Shown: piece by piece, positions 1 through 6,696 of the stretch
Position numbering within the stretch: position 1 is the stretch's first letter
Layout of the letters: every line of letters begins with the position of its first letter
Assembly (NCBI GenBank): GCA_958348565.1
Contig: CATVZP010000068.1
Coordinates: 1 to 10,737 of the forward strand
DNA length: 10,737 nucleotides
DNA from: an uncultured Collinsella sp.
GTDB lineage: Bacteria > Actinomycetota > Coriobacteriia > Coriobacteriales > Coriobacteriaceae
Reading direction: 5' to 3'
Notes under the pieces: model-generated
Seen by the model: the letters and a program-made list of their open reading frames with translations, nothing else
Databases searched by the model: none
Told to the model about the DNA's origin: nothing
Made by a program: the position numbers and the translations under genes

Positions 1-9
1 CTGTTATGC

Positions 10-18
10 GGAAGGGAG
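10..18 (+). promoter_or_regulatory. Ribosome binding site of gatC
   Basis: The purine run GGAAGGGAG lies five bases before the ATG at 24. It selects that ATG over the in-frame ATG at 6, which would place this Shine-Dalgarno sequence inside the coding region. Confidence 0.75.
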
Positions 19-23
19 CGCCT

Positions 24-335
24 ATGGCACTCAGCGAGAAAGACGTGCGCGGCATCGCCGAGTACGCAAAGATCGCACTGACCGATGACGAGCTCACCCA
101 GATGACGTCCTACATGAACGATGCCGTCCAGATGCTCGAGCCCGTCTTGCAATATGACTTGCCCGACGTGGAGCCCACGTTCCATCCCATCGGAAGCCTG
201 TCCAACGTGATGGGCGATGACCTGCGCGAGCCCGAGCGCGACCTGCCGCTCGACGTTGCGCTCGAAAACGCCGGCAGCGCGCGCGACCGCTACTTCCGCG
301 TGCCGTCCATTTTGGGAGAGGGGGAGAGCGAGTAA
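24..335 (+). CDS. gatC: Asp/Glu-tRNA amidotransferase subunit C (GatC)
   Basis: This is the small subunit of the GatCAB amidotransferase, which amidates mischarged Glu-tRNA(Gln) and/or Asp-tRNA(Asn) in the cytoplasm. GatC wraps around GatA and stabilises its contact with GatB. The product has 103 residues, close to the usual 95-100. The N-terminal helix (VRGIAEYAKIALTDDEL) and the C-terminal segment around NAGSARDRYFRVPSILG match the family pattern, in which an N-A-P/G stretch precedes YFRVP. The start at ATG 24 is chosen for its strong upstream ribosome binding site; an in-frame ATG at 6 would add six residues. The stop overlaps the gatA start by one base (TAATG), which suggests translational coupling. 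The window opens just before this gene, so its promoter and upstream neighbour are not visible. Which of the two tRNAs is the substrate cannot be read from the sequence. Confidence 0.95.
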   Translation: MALSEKDVRGIAEYAKIALTDDELTQMTSYMNDAVQMLEPVLQYDLPDVEPTFHPIGSLSNVMGDDLREPERDLPLDVALENAGSARDRYFRVPSILGEGESE

Positions 336-1849
336 TGGCGCAGAGCTTCGATTCCCTTACCGCCGCTCAGATCGCCGCGGGCGTTGCCGCCGGCGACTTT
401 ACCGCTACCGAGGTGGCCAAGGCCTCTCTTGCCGCCATCGAGGCGCGCGAGGGCGGGGTTCAGGCATTCCTGCAGGTGGCGCCCGAGCTTGCGCTCGAGG
501 CCGCCGCGCGCGTGGATGCCGACCGTGCCGCAGGCAAGCCGCTGCCCCCGCTCGCGGGCGTGCCGCTGGCCATTAAGGACAACATGAACCTCGTGGGCAC
601 GCGCACCACCTGCGCTTCTCGCATGCTCGAGAACTACCAGAGCGTCTACACTGCCACCTGCGTCCAGCGCATGCTCGATGCCGGCTGCCTGCCCATGGGC
701 AAGGCCAACATGGACGAGTTTGCCTTTGGTAGCTCTACCGAGAGCTCGGCGTTCCACCGCACCAACAACCCCTGGGATACCGAGCGCGTGCCCGGCGGCT
801 CCTCGGGCGGCTCCGCTGCAGCCGTCGCCGCGGGCGAGGTCGCGCTCTCGCTGGGCTCGGACACCGGCGGCTCCATCCGCCAGCCGGCGGCGCTCTGCGG
901 CGTGGTGGGTTTTAAGCCCACGTATGGCGCCGTGAGCCGTTACGGCGTGGTTGCCTTTGGCTCGTCGCTCGACCAGGTGGGACCCTTCGGCCGCACGGTC
1001 GAGGATGTCGCGCTGGCTATGAACGCGCTTACCGGCGCGGGCCACGATCCGTACGACTGCACCAGCCAGGATTGCGCCGTCGACTTTACCGAGCATCTCA
1101 ACGACAGCATCGAGGGCAAGCGCGTGGGCGTTATCCCTGCGTTTATGGAGGCCGAGGGCCTGACGCCCGAGGTCAAGGCCGCTGTTCAGCGCGCCGCTCA
1201 GGAGCTGCAGAACCAAGGCGCCGAGCTGGTCGAGGTCGACCTGCCGCACCTGGACGCCGCCATCGCCGCCTACTACGTCATCGGCCCGGCCGAGGCGTTC
1301 TCCAACCTGGCCCGCTTCGACGGCATTCGCTACGGCTATCAGGAGGAGGGCTGCGCCAACCTGTCCGACCAGAGCTCGCTGTCGCGCGCCCACGGCTTTG
1401 GCGCCGAGGCCAAGCGCCGTCAGATGCTCGGCGCCTACCTGCTGAGCTCGGGCGTGTACGACAAGTACTACTACGCTGCGCAAAAGGCCCGCACGCTTAT
1501 CACGCAGGACTACGACGCCGCGTATGCCAAGGTGGACACCATCCTCATGCCCGCCTCGCCGCGCACGGCCTTTAAGTTTGGCGAGATTAGCGACCCTACG
1601 CAGATGTACCTCTCCGACCTGTACACCATCTCGCTCAACATTTGCGGCAACGGTGGTATCTCGGTGCCGCTGGGCCTGGGCGAGGATACTCAGCTGCCCG
1701 TTTCTGCCCAGCTGGTGGGTCCGGCGTTTAAGGACCGTCAGCTGCTCACGTTTGCCCGCGCCCTGGAGCGCGGCTTTGCCGATGCCGCCACGGGTGCGCC
1801 CGCGCTTTCCGTCGCGCCTGATTTTGCCGGGAAGGGAGGCGAGCTGTAA
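335..1849 (+). CDS. gatA: Asp/Glu-tRNA amidotransferase subunit A (GatA)
   Basis: This is the glutaminase subunit of GatCAB. It releases ammonia from glutamine, and the ammonia travels through a tunnel to the GatB active site. The product has 504 residues, slightly longer than the usual 480-490. The amidase signature is clear. Catalytic Lys81 sits in GVPLAIKDN, the cis-Ser is Ser156 in PGGSSGGS, and the nucleophile Ser180 is in SDTGGSIRQPA, followed by GVVGFKPTYG. The three positions correspond to the Lys-Ser-Ser triad known from Staphylococcus aureus GatA (79, 154, 178) with a constant offset of two. No catalytic residue is missing. A purine-rich Shine-Dalgarno region (GGGAGAGGGGGA, 314-325) lies inside the end of gatC. 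The stop overlaps the gatB start by one base, continuing the operon. Other amidase-signature enzymes share the triad, but the gatC and gatB neighbours settle the assignment. Confidence 0.97.
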   Translation: MAQSFDSLTAAQIAAGVAAGDFTATEVAKASLAAIEAREGGVQAFLQVAPELALEAAARVDADRAAGKPLPPLAGVPLAIKDNMNLVGTRTTCASRMLENYQSVYTATCVQRMLDAGCLPMGKANMDEFAFGSSTESSAFHRTNNPWDTERVPGGSSGGSAAAVAAGEVALSLGSDTGGSIRQPAALCGVVGFKPTYGAVSRYGVVAFGSSLDQVGPFGRTVEDVALAMNALTGAGHDPYDCTSQDCAVDFTEHLNDSIEGKRVGVIPAFMEAEGLTPEVKAAVQRAAQELQNQGAELVEVDLPHLDAAIAAYYVIGPAEAFSNLARFDGIRYGYQEEGCANLSDQSSLSRAHGFGAEAKRRQMLGAYLLSSGVYDKYYYAAQKARTLITQDYDAAYAKVDTILMPASPRTAFKFGEISDPTQMYLSDLYTISLNICGNGGISVPLGLGEDTQLPVSAQLVGPAFKDRQLLTFARALERGFADAATGAPALSVAPDFAGKGGEL

Positions 1850-3525
1850 TGAAGGAGCTTTCCGAGGTCCTGCAGGATTGGGAGGCCGTGATCGGCCTGG
1901 AGATCCATACCGAGCTCACCGCACTCGATACCAAGATGTTCTGCAACTGCAAGCTCAGCCACGATGACGAGCCCAACGCCAACGTGTGCCCGGTGTGCCT
2001 GGGCCTGCCTGGCGCCCTGCCGGTGCCCAACAAGCGTGCCATCGAGAGCATCGTCAAGGCCGGTCTCGCCACCAACTGCGAGATTCAGCGCCACTCGATG
2101 TTCTACCGCAAGCACTACTTCTATCCCGATATGGCTAAGAACTTCCAGACCACGCAGGGTCCGGTCGCCTTTGCCATGTACGGTCACCTGGACCTGGACG
2201 TGACCGGTCGCGGTGCCGCCGAGCGCCCCGACCGCGCGTTTGGCGAGGCCGAGGCCCAGAGCCTGGCGAGCGCCTCGGCCAACGCCGAGGGCCTGTCCAC
2301 GTCCATGACGTCGACCATGCGCGAGGGCAATCAGCGCGCCGGTCACCTGGCCAGCTATGACGCGTCCAACCTGCAGATGCCTGAGCGTCGCGAGGACGGT
2401 TCCTACACGGTGCCCATTCGCATCCTGCGCATCCACATGGAGGAGGACGCCGCCAAGATGGTGCACGTGGGCGGTGCCGAGGGCCGCATTACCGCCGCGG
2501 CAGAGTCACTCGTCGACTACAACCGCTGCGGCACGCCGCTGATTGAGCTCGTCACCGAGCCCGACCTGCGCACGCCCGAGGAGGCTCGCCTGTTTATGGA
2601 GAAGCTCCGTCGCATCTTTGTGACGCTGGGCATTTCGGACTGCTCCATGGAGAAGGGCTCCATGCGCTGCGACGGCAACGTGTCGCTGCGCCGCCGCGGC
2701 GAGACCAAGCTGGGCACCAAGACCGAGCTCAAGAACCTCAACTCGTTTAAGAGCCTACATGACGGTCTAGCCTACGAGATCTGCCGTCAGGCCGAGGTGC
2801 TCGAGGAGGGCGGTATTATCTACCAGGAGACCCGTCACTGGGAGCCCAGCCGCAAACGCACCGTGGTCATGCGCGTGAAGGAAACGGCAGACGACTATCG
2901 TCTGTTCCCCGATCCCGACCTGGCGCCGTTCGACCTTGACGACGAGTTTATCGACCGCTGCCGTGGCGAGATCCCCGAGCTGCCCGATGCCAAGCGCGTC
3001 CGTTTTGAGGCCGACTTTGGCATTAAGACAGCCGACGCCGAGCAGATTGCCGGCGACCCCGAGTTTGCCGACTTCTTTGAGGCCACTGCTGCCGGTATGG
3101 CCGGCAAGGAGGCCCAGACGGTCGCAAACCTGCTGGTCAACGAGATGATCGCCTACCTTAAGGGCGCGGGCGTGTCACTCGCCGAGTCCGGCATCGCGCC
3201 GGCTCAGGTGACAGCCCTTGCCAAGCTGCTGGCGACCGATGCCATCAGCTCCAACCAGGCGCACGAGGTCTTTGAGGCCATGGCTCAGACCGGCGACGAT
3301 CCCAACAAGATCGTCGACGAGCACGGTATGCGTCAGGTGAGCGATGCCGGAGCGCTGCAGCCGATTGTGGACGAGGTGCTGGCAAACTGTGCCGAGCAGG
3401 CGCAGCAGTATCGTGACGGCAACCAGAAGGTCATCGGCTTTTTGGTGGGCCAGTGCATGAAGGCGAGCCGCGGCAAGGGCAATCCGAAGCTCTTCAACGA
3501 GTTGCTGAGAACGTCGCTCTCGTAG
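1849..3525 (+). CDS. gatB: Asp/Glu-tRNA amidotransferase subunit B (GatB), with internal insertion
   Basis: This subunit binds the mischarged tRNA, activates its side chain with ATP and transfers the ammonia supplied by GatA. The catalytic half begins with VIGLEIHTEL, then a zinc-type Cys set (Cys32, Cys34, Cys47, Cys50), the YFYPDMAKNFQ motif near residues 90-100, RIHMEEDAAK at 194-203 and GTPLIELVTEPDL at 228-240. The helical and YqeY-like tRNA-binding C-terminal part ends in GFLVGQCMKASRGKGNPK, a typical GatB ending. The length of 558 residues exceeds the usual 475-500. The excess is mostly an Ala/Ser/Glu-rich stretch at about residues 119-185, placed where other GatB proteins have a short turn before the ITRIHMEED motif. 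The reading frame stays open through it and codon use does not change, so it looks like a genuine insertion rather than an error. The ribosome binding site is GGGAAGGGAGG at 1829-1839. Confidence 0.96.
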   Translation: MKELSEVLQDWEAVIGLEIHTELTALDTKMFCNCKLSHDDEPNANVCPVCLGLPGALPVPNKRAIESIVKAGLATNCEIQRHSMFYRKHYFYPDMAKNFQTTQGPVAFAMYGHLDLDVTGRGAAERPDRAFGEAEAQSLASASANAEGLSTSMTSTMREGNQRAGHLASYDASNLQMPERREDGSYTVPIRILRIHMEEDAAKMVHVGGAEGRITAAAESLVDYNRCGTPLIELVTEPDLRTPEEARLFMEKLRRIFVTLGISDCSMEKGSMRCDGNVSLRRRGETKLGTKTELKNLNSFKSLHDGLAYEICRQAEVLEEGGIIYQETRHWEPSRKRTVVMRVKETADDYRLFPDPDLAPFDLDDEFIDRCRGEIPELPDAKRVRFEADFGIKTADAEQIAGDPEFADFFEATAAGMAGKEAQTVANLLVNEMIAYLKGAGVSLAESGIAPAQVTALAKLLATDAISSNQAHEVFEAMAQTGDDPNKIVDEHGMRQVSDAGALQPIVDEVLANCAEQAQQYRDGNQKVIGFLVGQCMKASRGKGNPKLFNELLRTSLS

Positions 3526-3534
3526 CTGTGAGGC

Positions 3535-3558
3535 CGGGGAAGCCCCGAGTCGCCGGGG
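3535..3558 (+). other. Two mutually exclusive GC-rich hairpins after gatB
   Basis: Three five-base arms follow each other: CGGGG (3535-3539), CCCCG (3543-3547) and CGGGG (3554-3558). The middle arm can pair with either neighbour, giving a loop of three or six bases. No T-run follows, so neither hairpin is a good intrinsic terminator alone. It may protect the gatCAB transcript 3' end or have no function. Confidence 0.3.
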
Positions 3559-3594
3559 TATTTCCTCCAAATTTCAAACAGTCCTATGCAAGAC

Positions 3595-3620
3595 GAAGGC
3601 CACATTTAGTGGCCTTCTTT
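3595..3620 (+). terminator. Rho-independent terminator of gatCAB
   Basis: A perfect nine-base stem (GAAGGCCAC, 3595-3603, with GTGGCCTTC, 3609-3617) has an ATTTA loop and is followed by TTT. It sits 70 bases after the gatB stop. The T-run is short but the stem is strong. The remaining noncoding DNA at 3621-3720 shows no gene or clear structure. Confidence 0.75.
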
Positions 3621-3720
3621 GCATGCGGAACTCATTTTGAGCAAGCACCCGCCCTGCCGGGACTTCCGGGTTCCGTGACGACTCGGCCGTTCGGGTCAGG
3701 TGGGCTGGATTGAATTTGGT

Positions 3721-3759
3721 GAATGAGGGCGCCGTTGGCGCTCTCATTCTTTATATATG
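3721..3759 (+). terminator. Strong hairpin between convergent gatB and araC-type gene
   Basis: A 13-base stem with one G-T wobble (3721-3733 with 3737-3749) closes on a GTT loop. On the + strand it is followed by TTTATATAT, so the clearest reading is a + strand terminator. It also lies directly after the stop codon of the - strand regulator gene and could end that transcript, but the - strand continues as ACCAAATT with no real U-run. It may work in both directions. Confidence 0.6.
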
Positions 3760-4755
3760 TTGGGAACGCCAGGCGGTGGGGGTGGTGCCGGTGTGTTGCT
3801 TGAAGGCTTGGGCGAAGGCGGCCTGCTGAGGGTAGCCTAGACGCTCTGCCACCTGTGCTATCGTGAGCGAGCTATCGGCCAAAAGGTCCTGTGCTCGCTC
3901 CATACGGCGTCTGCGCATGTAAGCGCCCAGGGACTCGCCAGTTTGGGCCTTAAAGGTGGCGCATAGTTTGGAGCGGCTTGTGTAGAGCCTCTCGGCCACC
4001 TCGTTGATACCCACACGTCTGCCTTTGTCGAGCGCGCGCTCAATCATTGCCGTTGCTTCTTCGGCAATGGTTATGCTGACGCGTGTGTCTGCCGCCTGCC
4101 GCGCCTGCTTGTGGGCCGCGCGCGAACAGGCGAGCTCCGCGACCATGGTCTCCACGATGCCTTGCATATAGACGTGTCCGCCTACGGTGCGGGCGCGGTC
4201 CTCGTTTATCCGGCGCAGCGTGTGGCAGATGGCAGACGTCGCTTCCTCGTGCCATGACTCGGCAAACGCCTCAAAGATTCCCGCGAACTCGGTGGGATAG
4301 CGGTGCTCCAGTTCGTCAAAATATCCAGGCAAAAAGAGCACCGAGCGCGAGTGATAGAGCTGCCCCGCAAACAGCGGGCTTAAATCCTCGCCACAGCTAT
4401 CTTGGATAAAGCTGCAAACGGCATTGTTTGGCCACGGTCCATGCAATGGTTTGAGGTTCGCGGGCGTTATGCCAGCCTTGGGCATGCATGTAAGTGTGGG
4501 CACGCTGACTTCGCTCACGCAGGCGTATGGCTCGGGTGTGTATTCGGCCAGGTACATATCGTGCGTCGGGGTGATGAAATGCTCCATGACGATGCAGGTG
4601 GGGGAGAGGGGCATGATCCATGCGCGGCCGTGCGCCCGGTCGTTTGCCACCTCGCCGGTAAAGACGGCGCCCTTGCCGGTAAGCTCCAGGCCAAACTGCT
4701 CAAATTGCGGTGCGTAGAGCTCGGTTATGTCGGTCGCTGCCCGCCGTATTTGCAA
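3751..4755 (-). CDS. AraC-family transcriptional regulator, divergent from ABC transporter genes
   Basis: This is a 334-residue DNA-binding regulator. The C-terminal 100 residues form the AraC/XylS double helix-turn-helix. The first HTH is around GINEVAERLYTSRSKLCATF (249-268). The second is around LTIAQVAERLGYPQQAAFAQ (297-316), ending in the typical GTTPTAWR. The N-terminal 220 residues are an unassigned sensor or dimerisation region with no membrane segment. The start is a TTG preceded by AAAGGAAAGGGA at five-base spacing; no ATG in frame has a better site. The gene is divergent from two ABC half-transporter genes, the same layout as YbtA with YbtP/YbtQ in yersiniabactin uptake, so it probably controls that transporter. 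Direct repeats at 4749-4784 overlap its start codon and Shine-Dalgarno region, which suggests autorepression. The AraC family call is firm; ligand and target are inferred. Confidence 0.88.
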   Translation of the reverse strand: MQIRRAATDITELYAPQFEQFGLELTGKGAVFTGEVANDRAHGRAWIMPLSPTCIVMEHFITPTHDMYLAEYTPEPYACVSEVSVPTLTCMPKAGITPANLKPLHGPWPNNAVCSFIQDSCGEDLSPLFAGQLYHSRSVLFLPGYFDELEHRYPTEFAGIFEAFAESWHEEATSAICHTLRRINEDRARTVGGHVYMQGIVETMVAELACSRAAHKQARQAADTRVSITIAEEATAMIERALDKGRRVGINEVAERLYTSRSKLCATFKAQTGESLGAYMRRRRMERAQDLLADSSLTIAQVAERLGYPQQAAFAQAFKQHTGTTPTAWRSQHI

Positions 4756-4784
4756 AAGCGTCCCTTTCCTTTGCAGAAACGTCC
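4749..4784. repeat. 21-bp-period direct repeat, candidate AraC-type operator
   Basis: TTTGCAAAAGCGTCC (4749-4763) and TTTGCAGAAACGTCC (4770-4784) match at 13 of 15 positions, and their starts are exactly 21 bp apart. AraC-family dimers typically bind tandem half-sites spaced by two helical turns on one DNA face. The pair covers the regulator's start codon and flanks its Shine-Dalgarno sequence. It also lies just upstream of the candidate -35 element of the divergent ABC operon. Operator function is inferred from spacing and position. Confidence 0.6.
4761..4772 (-). promoter_or_regulatory. Ribosome binding site of the AraC-family gene
   Basis: On the - strand this reads AAAGGAAAGGGA and ends five bases before the TTG at 4755. 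It supports the unusual start codon. It lies between, and partly inside, the two direct repeats. Confidence 0.6.
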
Positions 4785-4793
4785 ACGCCTGGC

Positions 4794-4826
4794 TTGATTG
4801 TGAGCCATGGCTAACACATCAATGAT
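4794..4826 (+). promoter_or_regulatory. Weak candidate promoter of the ABC transporter operon
   Basis: TTGTGA (4798-4803) and AATGAT (4821-4826) each match the sigma-70-type consensus at four of six positions with a 17-base spacer. TTGATT (4794-4799) is an alternative -35. A weak promoter with tandem half-sites just upstream is the usual picture for an AraC-activated gene. Predicted transcription start is near 4833. Confidence 0.35.
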
Positions 4827-4850
4827 AAGTTCATTACGGTTAACTCTCAA
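4822..4850 (-). promoter_or_regulatory. Promoter of the AraC-family gene
   Basis: The - strand carries TTGAGA (4850-4845) and TATCAT (4827-4822) separated by exactly 17 bases, each five of six matches to TTGACA and TATAAT. Transcription would begin near 4815, leaving a leader of about 60 bases that contains both direct repeats. Its -10 overlaps the candidate -10 of the opposing transporter promoter. Confidence 0.55.
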
Positions 4851-4856
4851 GCCGTT

Positions 4857-4864
4857 AGAAAGGA
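4857..4864 (+). promoter_or_regulatory. Ribosome binding site deciding the start of the first ABC gene
   Basis: AGAAAGGA stands five bases before the ATG at 4870. The in-frame ATG at 4807 has no comparable site and would overlap the predicted promoter elements, so 4870 is preferred. Confidence 0.7.
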
Positions 4865-4869
4865 ATCTC

Positions 4870-6696
4870 ATGGCAAAGGGATCAAAAAGAGAAGGCGGAG
4901 GCATCGGCGAGTTGCTCGCGTATGCCGGTGACCGTAAATTCCTAACGTATTTGGGCATGGCGCTCTCGGCGCTCTCGCAGCTGCTGAGCTTTGGCCCGTA
5001 CGTGTGCATTTGGCTTGTCGCGCGCGATCTGATCGCCGTGGCACCTAACTGGAGCGAAGCCTACGACATCGCGATGTATGGCTGGTGGGCCGTGGGTTTT
5101 GCCCTGGCAGGCATCGTAGCTTATTTCGTGGGGCTCATGTGCACGCATCTGTCCGCGTTTCGCTGCGCGTCCAATATCCGCAAGACTACGAGCGAGCATC
5201 TGCTTAAGCTGCCGCTTGGCTACTTTGACACGCACGCCACCGGTGAGCTGCGTCGTGTTGTAGACGGATGCGCCGCCTCCACGGAGACTTTGCTCGCACA
5301 CATGCTGCCCGATATCGCAGGTGCCGCCGCCATGGTCGTGGGCTTGCTCGTGCTGCTTTTCGCCCTCGATTGGCGCTTGGGCGCGGCATGCCTCATCTCG
5401 GTGGCCATTTCGTTTGGTGCCATGGCCACTATGATGAGCGGCAAAGGCGCCGAGTTCATGAAGGCCTACATGGATGAACTAGTCAAAATGAACAAGACGG
5501 GCACCGAATACGTACGCGGTATTCCCGTGGTCAAGGTGTTTCAGCAGACGGTCTACTCCTTTAAGGCTTTCCACGATGCGATCGCCGAATACGCCGACAC
5601 GGCACAAAGCTATTCGGGCACGTTCTGTCGAGGTCCGCAGGTACTCAACCTTACCGCGCTCAATGGTCTTGTGGCATTCCTGTTGCCCGTGGCGTTGCTG
5701 TTGGCGCCGGGCGAGACGGACTTCGCGCATTTTATGGCCAACTTCACGTTTTACGCGATATTTTCGGCCGTGGTACCGACGGCCATGACCAAGCTCATGT
5801 TTGTGGGCGAGGCCTCTCAGATGAGTGCCGATTCGCTGGCTCGCATCCGAAGCATCATAGATTCCAAGCAGCTCTCCGTGCCCGCCCAACCCAAGCACCC
5901 TGCCGGCGGCGACGTGCGATTTGAGGACGTGAGCTTTACCTACGAGGGCGCCGAAGCGCCTGCCGTCAACCATGCGAGTTTTAGCGTTTCCGCGGGTAGC
6001 ACCCTCGCCCTGGTGGGTCCCTCGGGTGGCGGTAAATCAACCTGTGCAAGCCTGATCCCGCGTTTTTGGGATGTTTCCTCGGGTCGAGTGCTCGTAGGCG
6101 GTGTGGACGTTCGCGATATGGATCCGCACGAGCTTATGGACCAGGTCGCCTTCGTGTTTCAGACTAACCAGCTGTTCCGGCAAACACTTGCCGATAACGT
6201 GCGCGCCTCCAAGCCTACGGCCACTGACGACGAAGTGCGTGCGGCCCTCTCCGCAGCTCAGTGCGACGACATTGTGGCCAAGCTCCCACAGGGCATCAAT
6301 ACCATGCTCGGGGCCGGCGGGGCATATCTTTCGGGCGGCGAGGTCCAGCGCGTGGCACTCGCCCGCGCGATCCTTAAAGACGCGCCTATCGTGGTGCTCG
6401 ATGAGGCCACGGCGTTTGCCGATCCCGAGAACGAGGCGCTCATCCAGCGCGCCTTTAGCAAGCTGGCGGCGGGTCGCACGGTCATTATGATTGCGCACCG
6501 GCTTTCGACCGTGGTGGGCGCAGACCAAATCGTGGTGCTCAACCAGGGCAGCGTGCAGGAGTCGGGTACCCATGCCGAGTTGCTGTCCCAAAATGGCCTG
6601 TATGCCAAGATGTGGGCCGAATACGAACAGGCCGCGAGCTGGAAAATCACTGCAGCGACCGCGGATGCCGCCGTCACGAAGGGAGGCGAGGCCTAA
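4870..6696 (+). CDS. ABC half-transporter (membrane plus ATPase), YbtP/IrtA-like, first of a pair
   Basis: This is a 608-residue fused permease-ATPase of the exporter fold. Hydrophobic segments spread over about residues 25-310 fit six membrane helices. The ATPase domain follows at about 348-590. Walker A is GPSGGGKST (383-391), the Q-loop is Gln431, the signature is LSGGE (487-491), Walker B ends in Asp511-Glu512, and the switch His is His543. All catalytic elements are present. The D-loop reads AFAD rather than the usual SALD. The stretch TEYVRGIPVVKVFQQTVYSF (212-231) recalls the YbtP/YbtQ and IrtAB siderophore transporters, which import despite the exporter fold. That similarity is from recall and the substrate is not shown by the sequence. 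The stop abuts the next gene, so the two products probably form a heterodimer. The start is ATG 4870, not the in-frame ATG at 4807. Export of a peptide or drug remains possible. Confidence 0.88.
   Translation: MAKGSKREGGGIGELLAYAGDRKFLTYLGMALSALSQLLSFGPYVCIWLVARDLIAVAPNWSEAYDIAMYGWWAVGFALAGIVAYFVGLMCTHLSAFRCASNIRKTTSEHLLKLPLGYFDTHATGELRRVVDGCAASTETLLAHMLPDIAGAAAMVVGLLVLLFALDWRLGAACLISVAISFGAMATMMSGKGAEFMKAYMDELVKMNKTGTEYVRGIPVVKVFQQTVYSFKAFHDAIAEYADTAQSYSGTFCRGPQVLNLTALNGLVAFLLPVALLLAPGETDFAHFMANFTFYAIFSAVVPTAMTKLMFVGEASQMSADSLARIRSIIDSKQLSVPAQPKHPAGGDVRFEDVSFTYEGAEAPAVNHASFSVSAGSTLALVGPSGGGKSTCASLIPRFWDVSSGRVLVGGVDVRDMDPHELMDQVAFVFQTNQLFRQTLADNVRASKPTATDDEVRAALSAAQCDDIVAKLPQGINTMLGAGGAYLSGGEVQRVALARAILKDAPIVVLDEATAFADPENEALIQRAFSKLAAGRTVIMIAHRLSTVVGADQIVVLNQGSVQESGTHAELLSQNGLYAKMWAEYEQAASWKITAATADAAVTKGGEA

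Noticed and set aside
290..1483. Long open frame on the - strand (397 codons) opposite gatA
   Set aside because: It mirrors gatA, whose catalytic motifs are complete. Long antisense frames arise from the strong G/C third-position bias, and the translation shows no recognisable domain.
1738..2466. Open frame on the - strand (242 codons) opposite gatA/gatB
   Set aside because: It lies across two confirmed genes and their junction, with no family signature and a His/Gly/Ala/Arg-rich composition typical of shadow frames.
3453..3713. 86-codon + strand open frame across the gatB end and the terminator
   Set aside because: It starts within gatB, runs through the terminator hairpin and has no ribosome binding site or recognisable content.
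3621..3720. Possible tRNA or other structured RNA between the two terminators
   Set aside because: No cloverleaf, T-loop or other conserved RNA pattern could be assembled from the GC-rich segments.
4807..4869. Upstream in-frame extension of the first ABC gene from ATG 4807
   Set aside because: It has no ribosome binding site, covers the predicted promoter elements and adds 21 residues without family character. ATG 4870 has AGAAAGGA at good spacing.
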